A stretch of 64,000 nucleotides of DNA from Leucobacter triazinivorans (GTDB lineage: Bacteria > Actinomycetota > Actinomycetes > Actinomycetales > Microbacteriaceae): contig NZ_CP035806.1 of NCBI RefSeq assembly GCF_004208635.1, forward strand, positions 2,170,001 through 2,234,000, read 5' to 3'. Below, in pieces: positions 10,088-18,574 of the stretch. Below the pieces are notes generated by a model. That model saw nothing but the letters and a program-made list of their open reading frames with translations. It had not been told where the DNA came from and did not search any database. Numbering within the stretch: position 1 is the stretch's first letter; the number at the start of each line of letters is the position of its first letter. A program made the position numbers and the translations under genes.

Positions 10088-11253
10088 CGGGCCCACTCCT
10101 CGGATGAGCGGCGCGCCCGACGCGCCGAGCGGTGGACGGATCCGCCGGCCGCGAGCCGGCGGGCCAGCTCCTCGTACCGCGTTGCGACGTCGTCCCAATC
10201 GAACGCCGCGGCCGCGCGCTCCCGTGCGGCCCGGCCCGCCGCCGCGACCGCCTCGGGGTCGGCCTCGGCATCGTGCAGCGCCCGCGTGACGCCCCCGGGG
10301 TCGGAGAAGAACCATCCGCCCCCCGCCGTCTCGCGATTGAACCCGACGTCGAAGGCGACGACGGCGGTTGCGGCGCCCATCGCGCGCAGCAGCGACGGGT
10401 TGGTGCCGCCCACCGAGTGCCCGTGCAGATAGGTGAACGCGTGGGCGTAGAGGGCGTCGAGCAGCTGCTGATCGTAGACGCTTCCGAGCAGTCGAATGCG
10501 CGGGTCGCCGTCGGCGAGGTCCTGGATCCGATGGGTGTACTCGGCGCTGTAGGGCGCCGACCCCACGACGACCAGCGGTCGTCTCGCGCGGCTCTCCGCG
10601 TAGCCCGCCACGATCTCGCGCACGTGGTTCTCGGGCTCGAAGCGCGCGACAACCAGGTGGTATCCGCCCGGTTCGAGCCCGATGCCGCGGATCCCCTCGG
10701 TCGGGGCGGAGTCGATGAGCGGTGCACCGTAGCGGATCATCTCGGTCGCGACATCGAATTGGTGCCGGTAGTAGTCGGCGATGCCCGGGGCGTCGGCGAT
10801 CAGCGCGTCCGCGCGGCGCACGCCGAATTGCTCGGCCCAGCGGTAGTACGCGCGGCCGCGCGGTCCCCACTTGGAGCGGCGCCACTCCAGCCCATCCATG
10901 TGGAGCGCCGTCGGGATGCGCCGCGCGCGCAGGAGCGGCACGAAGGGGGAGTTCGCGGCGTTGAAGACGAATGCGGCGTCGATGCGCCGCCTCGTGAGGG
11001 CGTGCACCGTCGATAGGCCGGTGTGGCTGAGCGTCTCCACCTGTTTCACGGGCACCGCCGGGAGGCGCACGATCTCCATGCCGAGGTACTCGCGCTCTCG
11101 GCGCTCCGAACCGCGCGTGTAGACGAGCACGCGGTGCCCGCGTCCGACCAGACGACGGCCGATCTCCTCGATCGCGGTCTCGAAGCCGCCGTAGGCGGCC
11201 GGCACTCCGCGGGTGCCGATCATGGCGATGACGAGGGCCGTTCCGTCGTTCAT
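10084..11253 (-). CDS. DUF1972-type glycosyltransferase, probable rhamnosyltransferase
   Basis: 389 residues. The N-terminus IGTRGVPAAYGGFETAIEEI is the DUF1972 signature found in WchF/Cps2T-like rhamnosyltransferases; the C-terminal donor domain has VARFEPENHV and HSVGGTNPSLLRAM. With the rml genes 6 kb away, transfer of rhamnose from dTDP-rhamnose is the natural inference, not proved here. Only 18 bases separate it from the phosphatase gene stop. A CATACT hexamer (11260-11265, minus strand) six bases before its ATG may give it and the next gene a leaderless promoter of their own. Confidence 0.88.
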   Translation of the reverse strand: MNDGTALVIAMIGTRGVPAAYGGFETAIEEIGRRLVGRGHRVLVYTRGSERREREYLGMEIVRLPAVPVKQVETLSHTGLSTVHALTRRRIDAAFVFNAANSPFVPLLRARRIPTALHMDGLEWRRSKWGPRGRAYYRWAEQFGVRRADALIADAPGIADYYRHQFDVATEMIRYGAPLIDSAPTEGIRGIGLEPGGYHLVVARFEPENHVREIVAGYAESRARRPLVVVGSAPYSAEYTHRIQDLADGDPRIRLLGSVYDQQLLDALYAHAFTYLHGHSVGGTNPSLLRAMGAATAVVAFDVGFNRETAGGGWFFSDPGGVTRALHDAEADPEAVAAAGRAARERAAAAFDWDDVATRYEELARRLAAGGSVHRSARRARRSSEEWAR

Positions 11254-11259
11254 GAGTAC

Positions 11260-11265
11260 AGTATG
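11260..11265 (-). promoter_or_regulatory. Putative -10 of an internal leaderless promoter
   Basis: The minus strand reads CATACT, then six bases, then the ATG at 11253. Spacing matches leaderless promoters seen elsewhere in the window. No clear -35 was recognised. Confidence 0.4.
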
Positions 11266-11271
11266 CCGATC

Positions 11272-11916
11272 TCAGCGCACGGGCGCGTCCCGGAAGCCGT
11301 CGAGTTGCGCGGCGAACTCCGCCGTCTCGGCGCGCACGCGCCGCAGCACGGCCGCGTGGGCGTGGCGTCGGCGATGGTGCGCATCGGGAATGTCGAGCGG
11401 GTGGGGCGCTTCCCGCCGCGACAGCACCCGACGCTGCTTCCGCGGACGAGGGATCACGAGCGAACCGCGGTGCGCGTCGAGCATCTCGGCGTACTGCGCC
11501 ACCGCGCCCGGCCGCGACTCCTCGGGGGCGCGGAGGGCGGTTTCGTGCAGGCGGTGCGCGGCCGCGTGCCGGCCGAGCAGCACCGCTTCCGAGAGGGTGA
11601 AGAGGCGCCACCGCGCATCGGGCGCGCGCCGGGCGAGTGCCGCCCGCTCGGAGCGGGAGGGCACGATGATGAGATCGGCGCGCAGCTGCGCGCCGTCGAC
11701 CGGTGTCGCGCGGTGGGCGCTCGCCGCGGCTCGGAGCGGCTCGGAGCGCACGAATGCGCGGCCGAGCTCGCAGGTGGCGGCGTGTTCGCGGGCAGAGACG
11801 CCCGCGCTCGAGACGGCCCACTGCTCCGAGTCGGCCACCGAGTCGAGGAACGTGTACTGCATGAGCGGTGAACGGCACACGTTGGCGGCGCACACGAAGA
11901 GGATCGATCCTCTCAT
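11272..11916 (-). CDS. Low-molecular-weight protein-tyrosine phosphatase (Wzb-like)
   Basis: 214 residues. The P-loop VCAANVCRSP gives the C-x5-R active site (Cys9, Arg15). A HPLDIPD stretch in the C-terminal third stands where the general-acid Asp of the DP loop lies in LMW-PTPs. It is longer than the usual ~150 residues. In EPS operons such enzymes dephosphorylate the partner tyrosine autokinase, here encoded at 15754-17175. The ATG at 11916 overlaps the upstream stop (ATGA). Because the acid-loop context is unusual, catalytic competence deserves some caution. Confidence 0.82.
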   Translation of the reverse strand: MRGSILFVCAANVCRSPLMQYTFLDSVADSEQWAVSSAGVSAREHAATCELGRAFVRSEPLRAAASAHRATPVDGAQLRADLIIVPSRSERAALARRAPDARWRLFTLSEAVLLGRHAAAHRLHETALRAPEESRPGAVAQYAEMLDAHRGSLVIPRPRKQRRVLSRREAPHPLDIPDAHHRRRHAHAAVLRRVRAETAEFAAQLDGFRDAPVR

Positions 11917-13124
11917 CGGGCACCTCCCCGCGGCGACTCCCGGATCCTCCGGAGGGTTCCGCGCAGCGTGCGCAGTGCGATGCGCGGCCGCGCCAGCGAG
12001 AGCCGGACGAGGCCGAAGCCGCGATACCGGGGCACCCCGCGGCCGCCCAGCCGCGCCCCCCACAGGCGCGCGGCGAGAGAACGGCGGCGCTCGGTCTGGA
12101 GCGGCTGGGCCCGCGCGAGCCGCTCGGGATCGAGCTCGCGCAGCTCGATCACCCCGGCCTCCTGCGCGGCGAGCACGATGGCGAGGCCGCGTTCCGTGCG
12201 GGCCAGGAGCGCGCTGCGCCCATCCTGCTCGTCGAAGACGGGGTAGCCGCGATCGTCGGAGTCCCAGGAGTCGGCCGCAGCGATGTCGGCCGACTCGCCG
12301 ATACCGTCGGCGCAGAGCTTGCATCGCCACTGCGTGGCGGGCCCGAGCGCGGCCCCCCAGGAGCGGTCGTAGTCCGCGCTCACCTCGCCCCCGTCGAACA
12401 CCGCGGTGAACCTGCCGGGCCAGCCCCTCCCCCGATACCACAGCTCCGTGACCTCCTCGGGGGCGGGCCCCCCGAGCTCGCGGACCAGCTGCTCGGTCGC
12501 GCGCTGGCTCGGTGTGCCGGCGCAGAAGAACGACAGCAGCACCGGCGAGCCGCCGAGGGCGCCGCCCGTGAGGGCGCGCACGGCGCTCACCTCGCAAGGC
12601 TTGGCGGTGAGTGCGTGCGTCGGGTCGGCGGTCGCGATCGCGCCCACCGCCACGGGGGCGTAGCGGGAGCCCGCCGCTGCGAGCGCCTCCTCCTTCGACG
12701 TGATGCGCACCGGGACCGTGCGCGTCGGCCGGGCGGGATCCGATGCGGCGGTCGACACCTGCGCGACCGCGCCCGTGGCCAGCAGCCAGCTCTGGATGGC
12801 GGTGAGCGCGCCGCCGCTGCTGCCCCGATGCCGCATCTGCGGGTCGACCGCCCAGGCCTCCCACACGCCGAAGTACGAGCCCAGCAGCGGGTGCCTCGTG
12901 CTGCCCGCGGGTCGCTGCGCCGTCACGCTGCGGCCGGGGCAGACGCGCGCGAAGGCGCGGGCGGCACCGGGCTCCTCGCGCGGCGGCCCCGCGGCGACCG
13001 GCCGCAGATACCCCGACCCGTCGAGCTCCATCGAGAGCCCGGGGTCGAGCAGGGTGCACACGCCGCACCCCGAGCACGCGTCCGCCTGCAGCACCTTCGC
13101 CACCTGCTTCCGGACGGTACTCAC
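11913..13124 (-). CDS. F420H2-dehydrogenase beta-subunit-like Fe-S flavoprotein
   Basis: 403 residues with the FrhB/FdhB N- and C-terminal arrangement: ACSGCGVC near residue 20 as ferredoxin-like cysteines, MRHRGSSGGALTA, AKPCEVSAVRAL, and CKLCADGIGESADI with the second cysteine set. Proteins of this family in polysaccharide clusters are often beside pyruvyl transferases, as here, and are thought to be redox enzymes acting on a sugar or cofactor; the reaction is unknown. GTG at 13124 is chosen because a G-rich Shine-Dalgarno (GGGGAGGGG) precedes it and upstream sequence looks non-coding. It overlaps the phosphatase start. Confidence 0.85.
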   Translation of the reverse strand: MSTVRKQVAKVLQADACSGCGVCTLLDPGLSMELDGSGYLRPVAAGPPREEPGAARAFARVCPGRSVTAQRPAGSTRHPLLGSYFGVWEAWAVDPQMRHRGSSGGALTAIQSWLLATGAVAQVSTAASDPARPTRTVPVRITSKEEALAAAGSRYAPVAVGAIATADPTHALTAKPCEVSAVRALTGGALGGSPVLLSFFCAGTPSQRATEQLVRELGGPAPEEVTELWYRGRGWPGRFTAVFDGGEVSADYDRSWGAALGPATQWRCKLCADGIGESADIAAADSWDSDDRGYPVFDEQDGRSALLARTERGLAIVLAAQEAGVIELRELDPERLARAQPLQTERRRSLAARLWGARLGGRGVPRYRGFGLVRLSLARPRIALRTLRGTLRRIRESPRGGAR

Positions 13125-13200
13125 AGCGACCCCTCCCCTGCGCGGCCTTTCCATCCTCCGTGGTGCCACCCTACAGCCTTGCGGGGCCCGACCCCCGCGC

Positions 13201-14661
13201 TCACCGCTGCCGGCGCAGCATGAGCCTGCCGAACGAGACCAGGGTCCGGGCATCTCGGCGCAGCTGCGGGAGCAGGAGCAGCGCGGAGAGCGCGAGGGCT
13301 GCGGCGCCGAGTCCGGCGATGAGCGCGAGCCAGTTCCCGGCGAGCGGCAGCACGGCCGTCGATGCCGCCCAGGAGGCGAGCGCTCCGCTCGCCGAGACGA
13401 GGAGGATGCGGGCCGCGCCCCGGTAGAGCTCGCGCACGGGCAGCTCCGTGAGTCGGGACAGCCAGAAGATCGACAGGGGCCAGGCGATCGCGGGCGCGAT
13501 CGCGAACCCGGCCGCGATCCCCACCACTCCGAAGAACGAGCCGGCGACGATGCACGTCACCCGGATCGCGGTCGACACGAGGGAGTAGTGCAGGAGCTGT
13601 CGGCTCAGCCCGCGCGACACGTAGACCCAGTACCCCACGAACGAGAGCGTCGTCAGGGCTCCCGCGATGGCGAAGCACTGCAGCACGGGCACGGCGGCCT
13701 CCCACTGGGAGCCCAGCATGATCGCCACGACGGGCTCCGCCATGCCGCACATGAGCAGCAGCGGGACCCCCAGTGAGTACCCGAGCGCGAGCTGGCCCGC
13801 GACGACGAAGCCGTTGAATCGCTCGCGATCCTCCTGCGCCCGCGAGAAGACCGGCAGCGCCACGTTCGTGAGCGGAGACCGGATCTGGTTCAGCGGCGTC
13901 ATGACGAGCTGGTAGGCGCGGTTGTAGAGGCCGAGCGGAGCGGCTCCGAAGCGCGCCGCCACGAGTACCGTGTCGACCTGGGAGGCGGCGTAGGTGATCA
14001 GGTTGGTGGCGACGAGGTGGCCGCCGAAGCGCAGCAACGCGCCGATCTCGTGGCGGCGCGAGTAGCGTCGGGGGCGCCACCGCCCGAATCGCACCAGCAG
14101 CGCGAGGAGGGCGAGCGCCGCGACGAGCTGCTGCAGCACCAGCGCCCAGTAGCCGGCGCCGAGGAGGGCTGCCGCGACGGCTGCCCCGAGTGCGACCGCC
14201 GCGGAGACGATATCGGCGACCGCGAGCGCGGTGAACCGCAGGGCGCGCATGAGCTGCGCGCGGTACTGCGTCGCGAGACCGTTGAGCACGAACACGACCG
14301 ACAGGGCCTGCACGATCCCGAGGAGCTCGGGCTGATCGCTCAGCCGCGCGATCGGCCAGGACGCGAGGAGCACGACGACGGCGAGGGCCGCGCCGAGCGC
14401 GGAGTTGATCCAGAACAGGTTGTCGCGCTGTCCCTCGGTCAGCGTCGGCGCCTGCACCGCCGCAGAGGTGAGCCCGAAGTCGCGCAGGATCTCGCCGATC
14501 CCCACGAGCACGAGCGCGATGGCGAGCAGCCCGTAGTCGTGCGGGGTGAGGAGGCGCGCCAGAACGACGACGGAGAGCAGCTGCAGCAGGATGCGGGCGA
14601 GCTGGGCGCCCATCGTGAACAGTGCGCCGCGGGCCGCGGAGTGCGCCAGATCCTGTGCCAC
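13201..14661 (-). CDS. Oligosaccharide flippase, Wzx/TuaB-like
   Basis: 486 residues with about 12-14 hydrophobic helices across the whole length and the MOP-superfamily flippase N-terminus (LFTMGAQLARILLQLLSVVV then LARLLTPHDYGLLAIALV). It would flip the undecaprenyl-linked repeat unit across the membrane. Start is GTG at 14661 (GTGGCACAGGAT). It lies in the minus-strand operon 13 bases after the pyruvyl transferase gene. Confidence 0.9.
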   Translation of the reverse strand: MAQDLAHSAARGALFTMGAQLARILLQLLSVVVLARLLTPHDYGLLAIALVLVGIGEILRDFGLTSAAVQAPTLTEGQRDNLFWINSALGAALAVVVLLASWPIARLSDQPELLGIVQALSVVFVLNGLATQYRAQLMRALRFTALAVADIVSAAVALGAAVAAALLGAGYWALVLQQLVAALALLALLVRFGRWRPRRYSRRHEIGALLRFGGHLVATNLITYAASQVDTVLVAARFGAAPLGLYNRAYQLVMTPLNQIRSPLTNVALPVFSRAQEDRERFNGFVVAGQLALGYSLGVPLLLMCGMAEPVVAIMLGSQWEAAVPVLQCFAIAGALTTLSFVGYWVYVSRGLSRQLLHYSLVSTAIRVTCIVAGSFFGVVGIAAGFAIAPAIAWPLSIFWLSRLTELPVRELYRGAARILLVSASGALASWAASTAVLPLAGNWLALIAGLGAAALALSALLLLPQLRRDARTLVSFGRLMLRRQR

Positions 14662-14673
14662 CCGTGCACCGCC

Positions 14674-15747
14674 CTACGCGAGGGCCCCGACCGAGGAGCG
14701 CAGCCGGTCGATGCGAGCGCGCCCCTCCGCCTGGGCGTCGCGCGCGCGCTCCGCCAGCCGCGGCGAGCGGATCGCCGAGAGCACCGCGCTGCTCGTGCTC
14801 GAGGCGTCGCGCACCTCGACGACGTCGTCCCATCCCAGCTCGGCGAGCAGCGGCCGGAACTTGCGCGAGTAGGCCATGGCGACGGCCGGCGTGCCCGTCG
14901 AGAGCGCGTTGAGGCACGCGTGCATGCGGGCGCCGACGACGACCTGCGCTGCGGCCAGCGCGCCGCGCGCCGCATCGAGGCTCTCGGGCTCGAAGAGCTC
15001 GAACTCGCCGTCGTAGTCGGCGTGGATCGCGCGCGCCGCCGCGAGATCGCTGTCAGGGCTGCTCGAGTCGAGCACGTGCGGCATCAGCGTGATGCTCCGG
15101 CCGTCGGCGCGCACCCCCTCGATCACGAGGCGGACCGACCGGCGGTACTCCTCGTAGTCCACGTGTGGATTCGGCTCCCACAGCAGGCCGGAGACGTTGA
15201 GCACGACGTCGCGGGGCGCGTCGGGGCCGGGGGGCGCGATCGCGAACACCAGGTCGGTGGTCAGCGCGTCGACCGGTCGGCCCAGCGCCGCCGCCGCCTC
15301 GGCGCTCCTGGGGTCGCGCGCGAACACCAGGTGCGATCGCTTGAGCGTGCGCGTCGCCAGCCAGGCCGCCCGTCGGGTCGCGAACGGCCCGATCGTCTGC
15401 GGCGCCATCACGCAGCGCACGCCGGCCTGCGCCGCGAACTCGTGGATGAGCGACATCGTGAGGTGCCGGTCGAGCCCGTAGATGTCGGCGAAGCTGTCGC
15501 CCGAGCGCGTATCCCAGAAGAGGTCGAACGACGCCAGCCAGTCCATCATCCCGGAGCTCCGCAGCGCGCGCCGCCGCAGCAGTGTGCGCGGCGACCAGTC
15601 GATCGCGGCCGGGCGCGAGCCGTAGTTCATCACCTCGAACTCGGCGTCGGGGTGCGCGGCCGAGAGCAGGTCGATCGATCCGCGACCGAGCGCCCGAACG
15701 CCGAGGTTCGGCGAGACGTCGTCGGCCCAGGCGATCAGCACGCGCAT
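14674..15747 (-). CDS. Polysaccharide pyruvyl transferase family protein
   Basis: 357 residues. Features of the family are the N-terminal MRVLIAWADDVSPNLGVRAL, a central APQTIGPFATRRAAW, FARDPRSAEAA, and the C-terminal VVVGARMHACLNALSTGTPA, equivalent to the conserved GxRxHxxxxA motif. Members add a ketal pyruvate to a sugar using phosphoenolpyruvate, which would put a negative charge on the polymer. It sits seven bases after the tyrosine-kinase gene. Confidence 0.9.
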   Translation of the reverse strand: MRVLIAWADDVSPNLGVRALGRGSIDLLSAAHPDAEFEVMNYGSRPAAIDWSPRTLLRRRALRSSGMMDWLASFDLFWDTRSGDSFADIYGLDRHLTMSLIHEFAAQAGVRCVMAPQTIGPFATRRAAWLATRTLKRSHLVFARDPRSAEAAAALGRPVDALTTDLVFAIAPPGPDAPRDVVLNVSGLLWEPNPHVDYEEYRRSVRLVIEGVRADGRSITLMPHVLDSSSPDSDLAAARAIHADYDGEFELFEPESLDAARGALAAAQVVVGARMHACLNALSTGTPAVAMAYSRKFRPLLAELGWDDVVEVRDASSTSSAVLSAIRSPRLAERARDAQAEGRARIDRLRSSVGALA

Positions 15748-15753
15748 GGTCGT

Positions 15754-17175
15754 TCACCCGCGCTTCCGCCGGGCACCGGATCCGGCGGACCCGCCCGACG
15801 GGCGCGTCCGCCCGTTCTCGGTGTAGTAGCCGTCGGTGCTGCGCCGCCGCCGCGCCTTGTTGAGCACGACCCCGATGAGACGTCCCCCGGCCGTCTCGAA
15901 GCTCGTCACGGCCTGCGCGAGCTGCGACCGCCTCGTGCGCCCCGCGTCGACCACGAGCACGGCGCCGTCGACGAGCGGCGACGTGAGGCCGGCGTCCGCG
16001 ACGCTCAGGATGGGCGGCGAGTCGACGATCACGTAGTCGTACTGCGGCGCCACCTCGTCGATGAGCTGCCGCATCGCGTCCGAGGTCAGCATCTCGGACG
16101 GGTTCGGAGGGATCGTGCCGGCGGTGAGGATGTCGAGCGTCGTGCCGCGGCGCCGGATCCGGGCCTGCTCGAAGGTGGCGTCTCCCAGCAGCACGGAGGT
16201 GAGCCCGACGGCGCCCTCCACGCCGAAGAGGTCGGTGATGCGCGGTTTGCGGAAGTCGGCGTCGATGAGCAGAACGCGGCTCCGCACCTCGGCGAGCGTC
16301 AGCGCGAAGTTCGCGCTGAATGTCGACTTGCCCTCGCTCTCCGAGGTCGAGGTGATCATGATCCGTTGCAGGCGATCCGAGACCGCCGCGTAGGTGAGCG
16401 CGGAGCGCACGCGCCTGAACTCCTCGGAGGCGTGCCCCAGCGGGTCCTGCGCCACGACGAGGCCCACGCCATGCCGAGCGCCGCGCACCCGCGAGATGGA
16501 GCCGAGCACGGGAAGGGGCACCGCGGCCTTGAGCGCGGCGGCGTTCGGGATCCGCGTGTCGAGCAGGCTGGAGATGAGCGCCGCGGCGATCCCGAGCAGC
16601 AGTCCGACGGCGGCGACCAGCAGGGAGTCCCGCGACTTGTTCGGAGAGACCTGGTAGATCGGCACGACCGCGCTGTCGACGAGCGACGCGGCGATCGACG
16701 GCGCCCCTTCGGCACCGGTGGGCGAGACCTCCTTCACCACGTCGGCCAGGCTCTCGGCGACGGCGTTGGCGACGGCGGCCGCGCGCTCGGGCGAGGTCGA
16801 GGAGGCCTGGATGCTGAGGATCACGGTGTTGCTCGGCGTGACCACCTGCAGATTGCGCGCCAGTTCCTGCGGTGTCAGATCGAGATCGAGATCCTCGATC
16901 ACCGGCTCCAGCACGCGCGAGGACGTGGCCAGGCGCGCGAAGGACTGCATCTGATTCTGGGCGTAGGTGGTGCCCTGATTGAGATCCGAGCCGCTCGACC
17001 CCTGGTTGATCGAGACGAACAGGGTCGCGGTCGACTGGAACACGGGCGTTGCCAGCAAGGACATCGTCAGGCCCACGATCCCGCCGAGCACGGTGGCGGC
17101 GGCGATGAGGTACCAGCGCTTCTTCAGCGCGGCCCAGACCGATCCCAGCGTCCAGGCGGAGGTGGTCTCGGTCAC
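15754..17175 (-). CDS. Wzz-domain polysaccharide co-polymerase with BY-kinase domain
   Basis: 473 residues. The N-terminal Wzz domain has membrane helices at about 22-42 and 185-205. The cytoplasmic kinase carries Walker A SESEGKST (about 278-285), Walker A' VLLIDADFRKP (301-311) and Walker B YVIVDSPP. The C-terminus has only a small Tyr cluster (DGYYTENG). It would set chain length and cycle phosphorylation with the phosphatase at 11272-11916. GTG at 17175 overlaps the polymerase stop (GTGA). Both modules in one polypeptide is a common actinobacterial form. Confidence 0.92.
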   Translation of the reverse strand: MTETTSAWTLGSVWAALKKRWYLIAAATVLGGIVGLTMSLLATPVFQSTATLFVSINQGSSGSDLNQGTTYAQNQMQSFARLATSSRVLEPVIEDLDLDLTPQELARNLQVVTPSNTVILSIQASSTSPERAAAVANAVAESLADVVKEVSPTGAEGAPSIAASLVDSAVVPIYQVSPNKSRDSLLVAAVGLLLGIAAALISSLLDTRIPNAAALKAAVPLPVLGSISRVRGARHGVGLVVAQDPLGHASEEFRRVRSALTYAAVSDRLQRIMITSTSESEGKSTFSANFALTLAEVRSRVLLIDADFRKPRITDLFGVEGAVGLTSVLLGDATFEQARIRRRGTTLDILTAGTIPPNPSEMLTSDAMRQLIDEVAPQYDYVIVDSPPILSVADAGLTSPLVDGAVLVVDAGRTRRSQLAQAVTSFETAGGRLIGVVLNKARRRRSTDGYYTENGRTRPSGGSAGSGARRKRG

Positions 17176-18509
17176 GTCGAACCTCCCCCCGCCGCTTCGG
17201 GCCTCTCGGGCGATATTCGGTTCAGGATAGCAGCGGGCTGCGCCGGGGTCTGCGGCGATCGTGCGCTGCCGAGGCGGGGGAGTCTCCCGGGGACCCGGCG
17301 CCGATCCGCGACCCCGATGGCCACCGCCAGCCCCGCGGCGAACCAGAAGAACGCGGAGTACTGGGTGATGAAGGCGACCGCGAACAGGCCCGGGATCTGC
17401 CCGGCGATGGCGATGTTCGCGGCGTTCGCCCCGCGCCTGCGCAGCATCTGCACCGTCGCCGCGATCAGCACGGCGACGAGCAGCAGCGCGGCCACCCAGC
17501 CCACCCGCATCGCCACCACGAGCAGCGCGTTATCGATCGATCGCGAGAACGTGCCGAGGTAGTCGCCGCCCACCGTCAGACCGGCGATGTCCGGCGCCGC
17601 CCCGAACGGGCGCAGCACGGGGCCCAGGGACAGCAGATCGAGACGGTACCCGGCACTGCCGCCGGCCTCCTGGCCCGCCTCGAGGAACACGTCGTTCACG
17701 ATGGGGACGATGAAGAGGGCAGTGGCGAGGCCGGCGGCGGCGATGAGCAGTCGGGCGAGGCGCGTGAGCCCGGGGAGCACGATGATCGAGAGGGCCACGG
17801 TGATCACGAAGGTCACCAGACCGATGCGGCTCAGGGTCAGCAGGATCGCCGCGGCGATGGTCACCAGCAGGAGCAGGCGCACCTGCAGCCGCCATTTCGC
17901 GGCGAGCACGAACGCGGCGCACATGGAGAGCGTCGCGCCGAGCGCGATCGAGTGGCCGAAGGCGCCCTCCACCCGGGTGAGTCCGCCGCGCGGCTGCAGC
18001 GGGGACCAGATCTCGTAGATGTCGGCCGCGCCCCAGGAGATGAGCACGAACGGGTTGACGGACGTGGTCGCCTCCAGCAGCGCCAGGGCCGCGGCGACGC
18101 CGGCCACGAGCGCCACCGCGCGCACCAGGAAGTCGAGGCTCACCCGGGTCAGCACGAGCCGGCCCCAGACGTAGGGGAGCAGCCACTCGGTGAGCGCGAT
18201 GACGGCGCCCGAGAGCGAGACGAGGCCGAGTGCGTACTGCGCGACGATGAGCAGGCCGAAGGCCGCCATGATCCCGTCGGCCGGGGAGAGTTCGATGGAC
18301 CGGGAGCAGGTCATGATCATGAGCACGGTGACCGCGGTGATCGCGGACCAGAAGGGGCCGACGCTCACGCCCACCCACACGGGCACGAAGAAGAGCACGA
18401 GCAGCCAGAGCGCGACCGCGAGCCGCGGTGCGGCGCGCAGCACGAGCAGCGCGACGATCGCTGCGGCGAGCCCGCCCACGGCCATGATCACGGTGGTCAC
18501 GCCTCCCAT
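17172..18509 (-). CDS. O-antigen polymerase/ligase family membrane protein (Wzy-like)
   Basis: 445 residues with roughly 11-12 predicted helices and a larger periplasmic loop around residues 150-200 (SVNPFVLISWGAADIYEIWS, then GGLTRVEGAFGHSI), the usual layout of the O-antigen ligase/Wzy family. RVEGAFGHSI is a recognisable piece of the Wzy_C-type core. It is expected to polymerise flipped repeat units. The last ~45 residues form a basic cytoplasmic tail. It heads the tightly overlapping run of minus-strand genes down to 8948. Confidence 0.85.
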   Translation of the reverse strand: MGGVTTVIMAVGGLAAAIVALLVLRAAPRLAVALWLLVLFFVPVWVGVSVGPFWSAITAVTVLMIMTCSRSIELSPADGIMAAFGLLIVAQYALGLVSLSGAVIALTEWLLPYVWGRLVLTRVSLDFLVRAVALVAGVAAALALLEATTSVNPFVLISWGAADIYEIWSPLQPRGGLTRVEGAFGHSIALGATLSMCAAFVLAAKWRLQVRLLLLVTIAAAILLTLSRIGLVTFVITVALSIIVLPGLTRLARLLIAAAGLATALFIVPIVNDVFLEAGQEAGGSAGYRLDLLSLGPVLRPFGAAPDIAGLTVGGDYLGTFSRSIDNALLVVAMRVGWVAALLLVAVLIAATVQMLRRRGANAANIAIAGQIPGLFAVAFITQYSAFFWFAAGLAVAIGVADRRRVPGRLPRLGSARSPQTPAQPAAILNRISPERPEAAGGGST

Positions 18510-18574
18510 GCTCGCCTACTCCCCGGCGAACGGGAAGACCCGCGGCGCACGAGGCCTCCCCGCCCGCCGCGCGC

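Noticed and set aside
14017..17562. 1181-codon plus-strand frame across the flippase, pyruvyl transferase and kinase genes
   Set aside because: It runs antisense over three clearly recognised genes and their boundaries, so it is a GC shadow.
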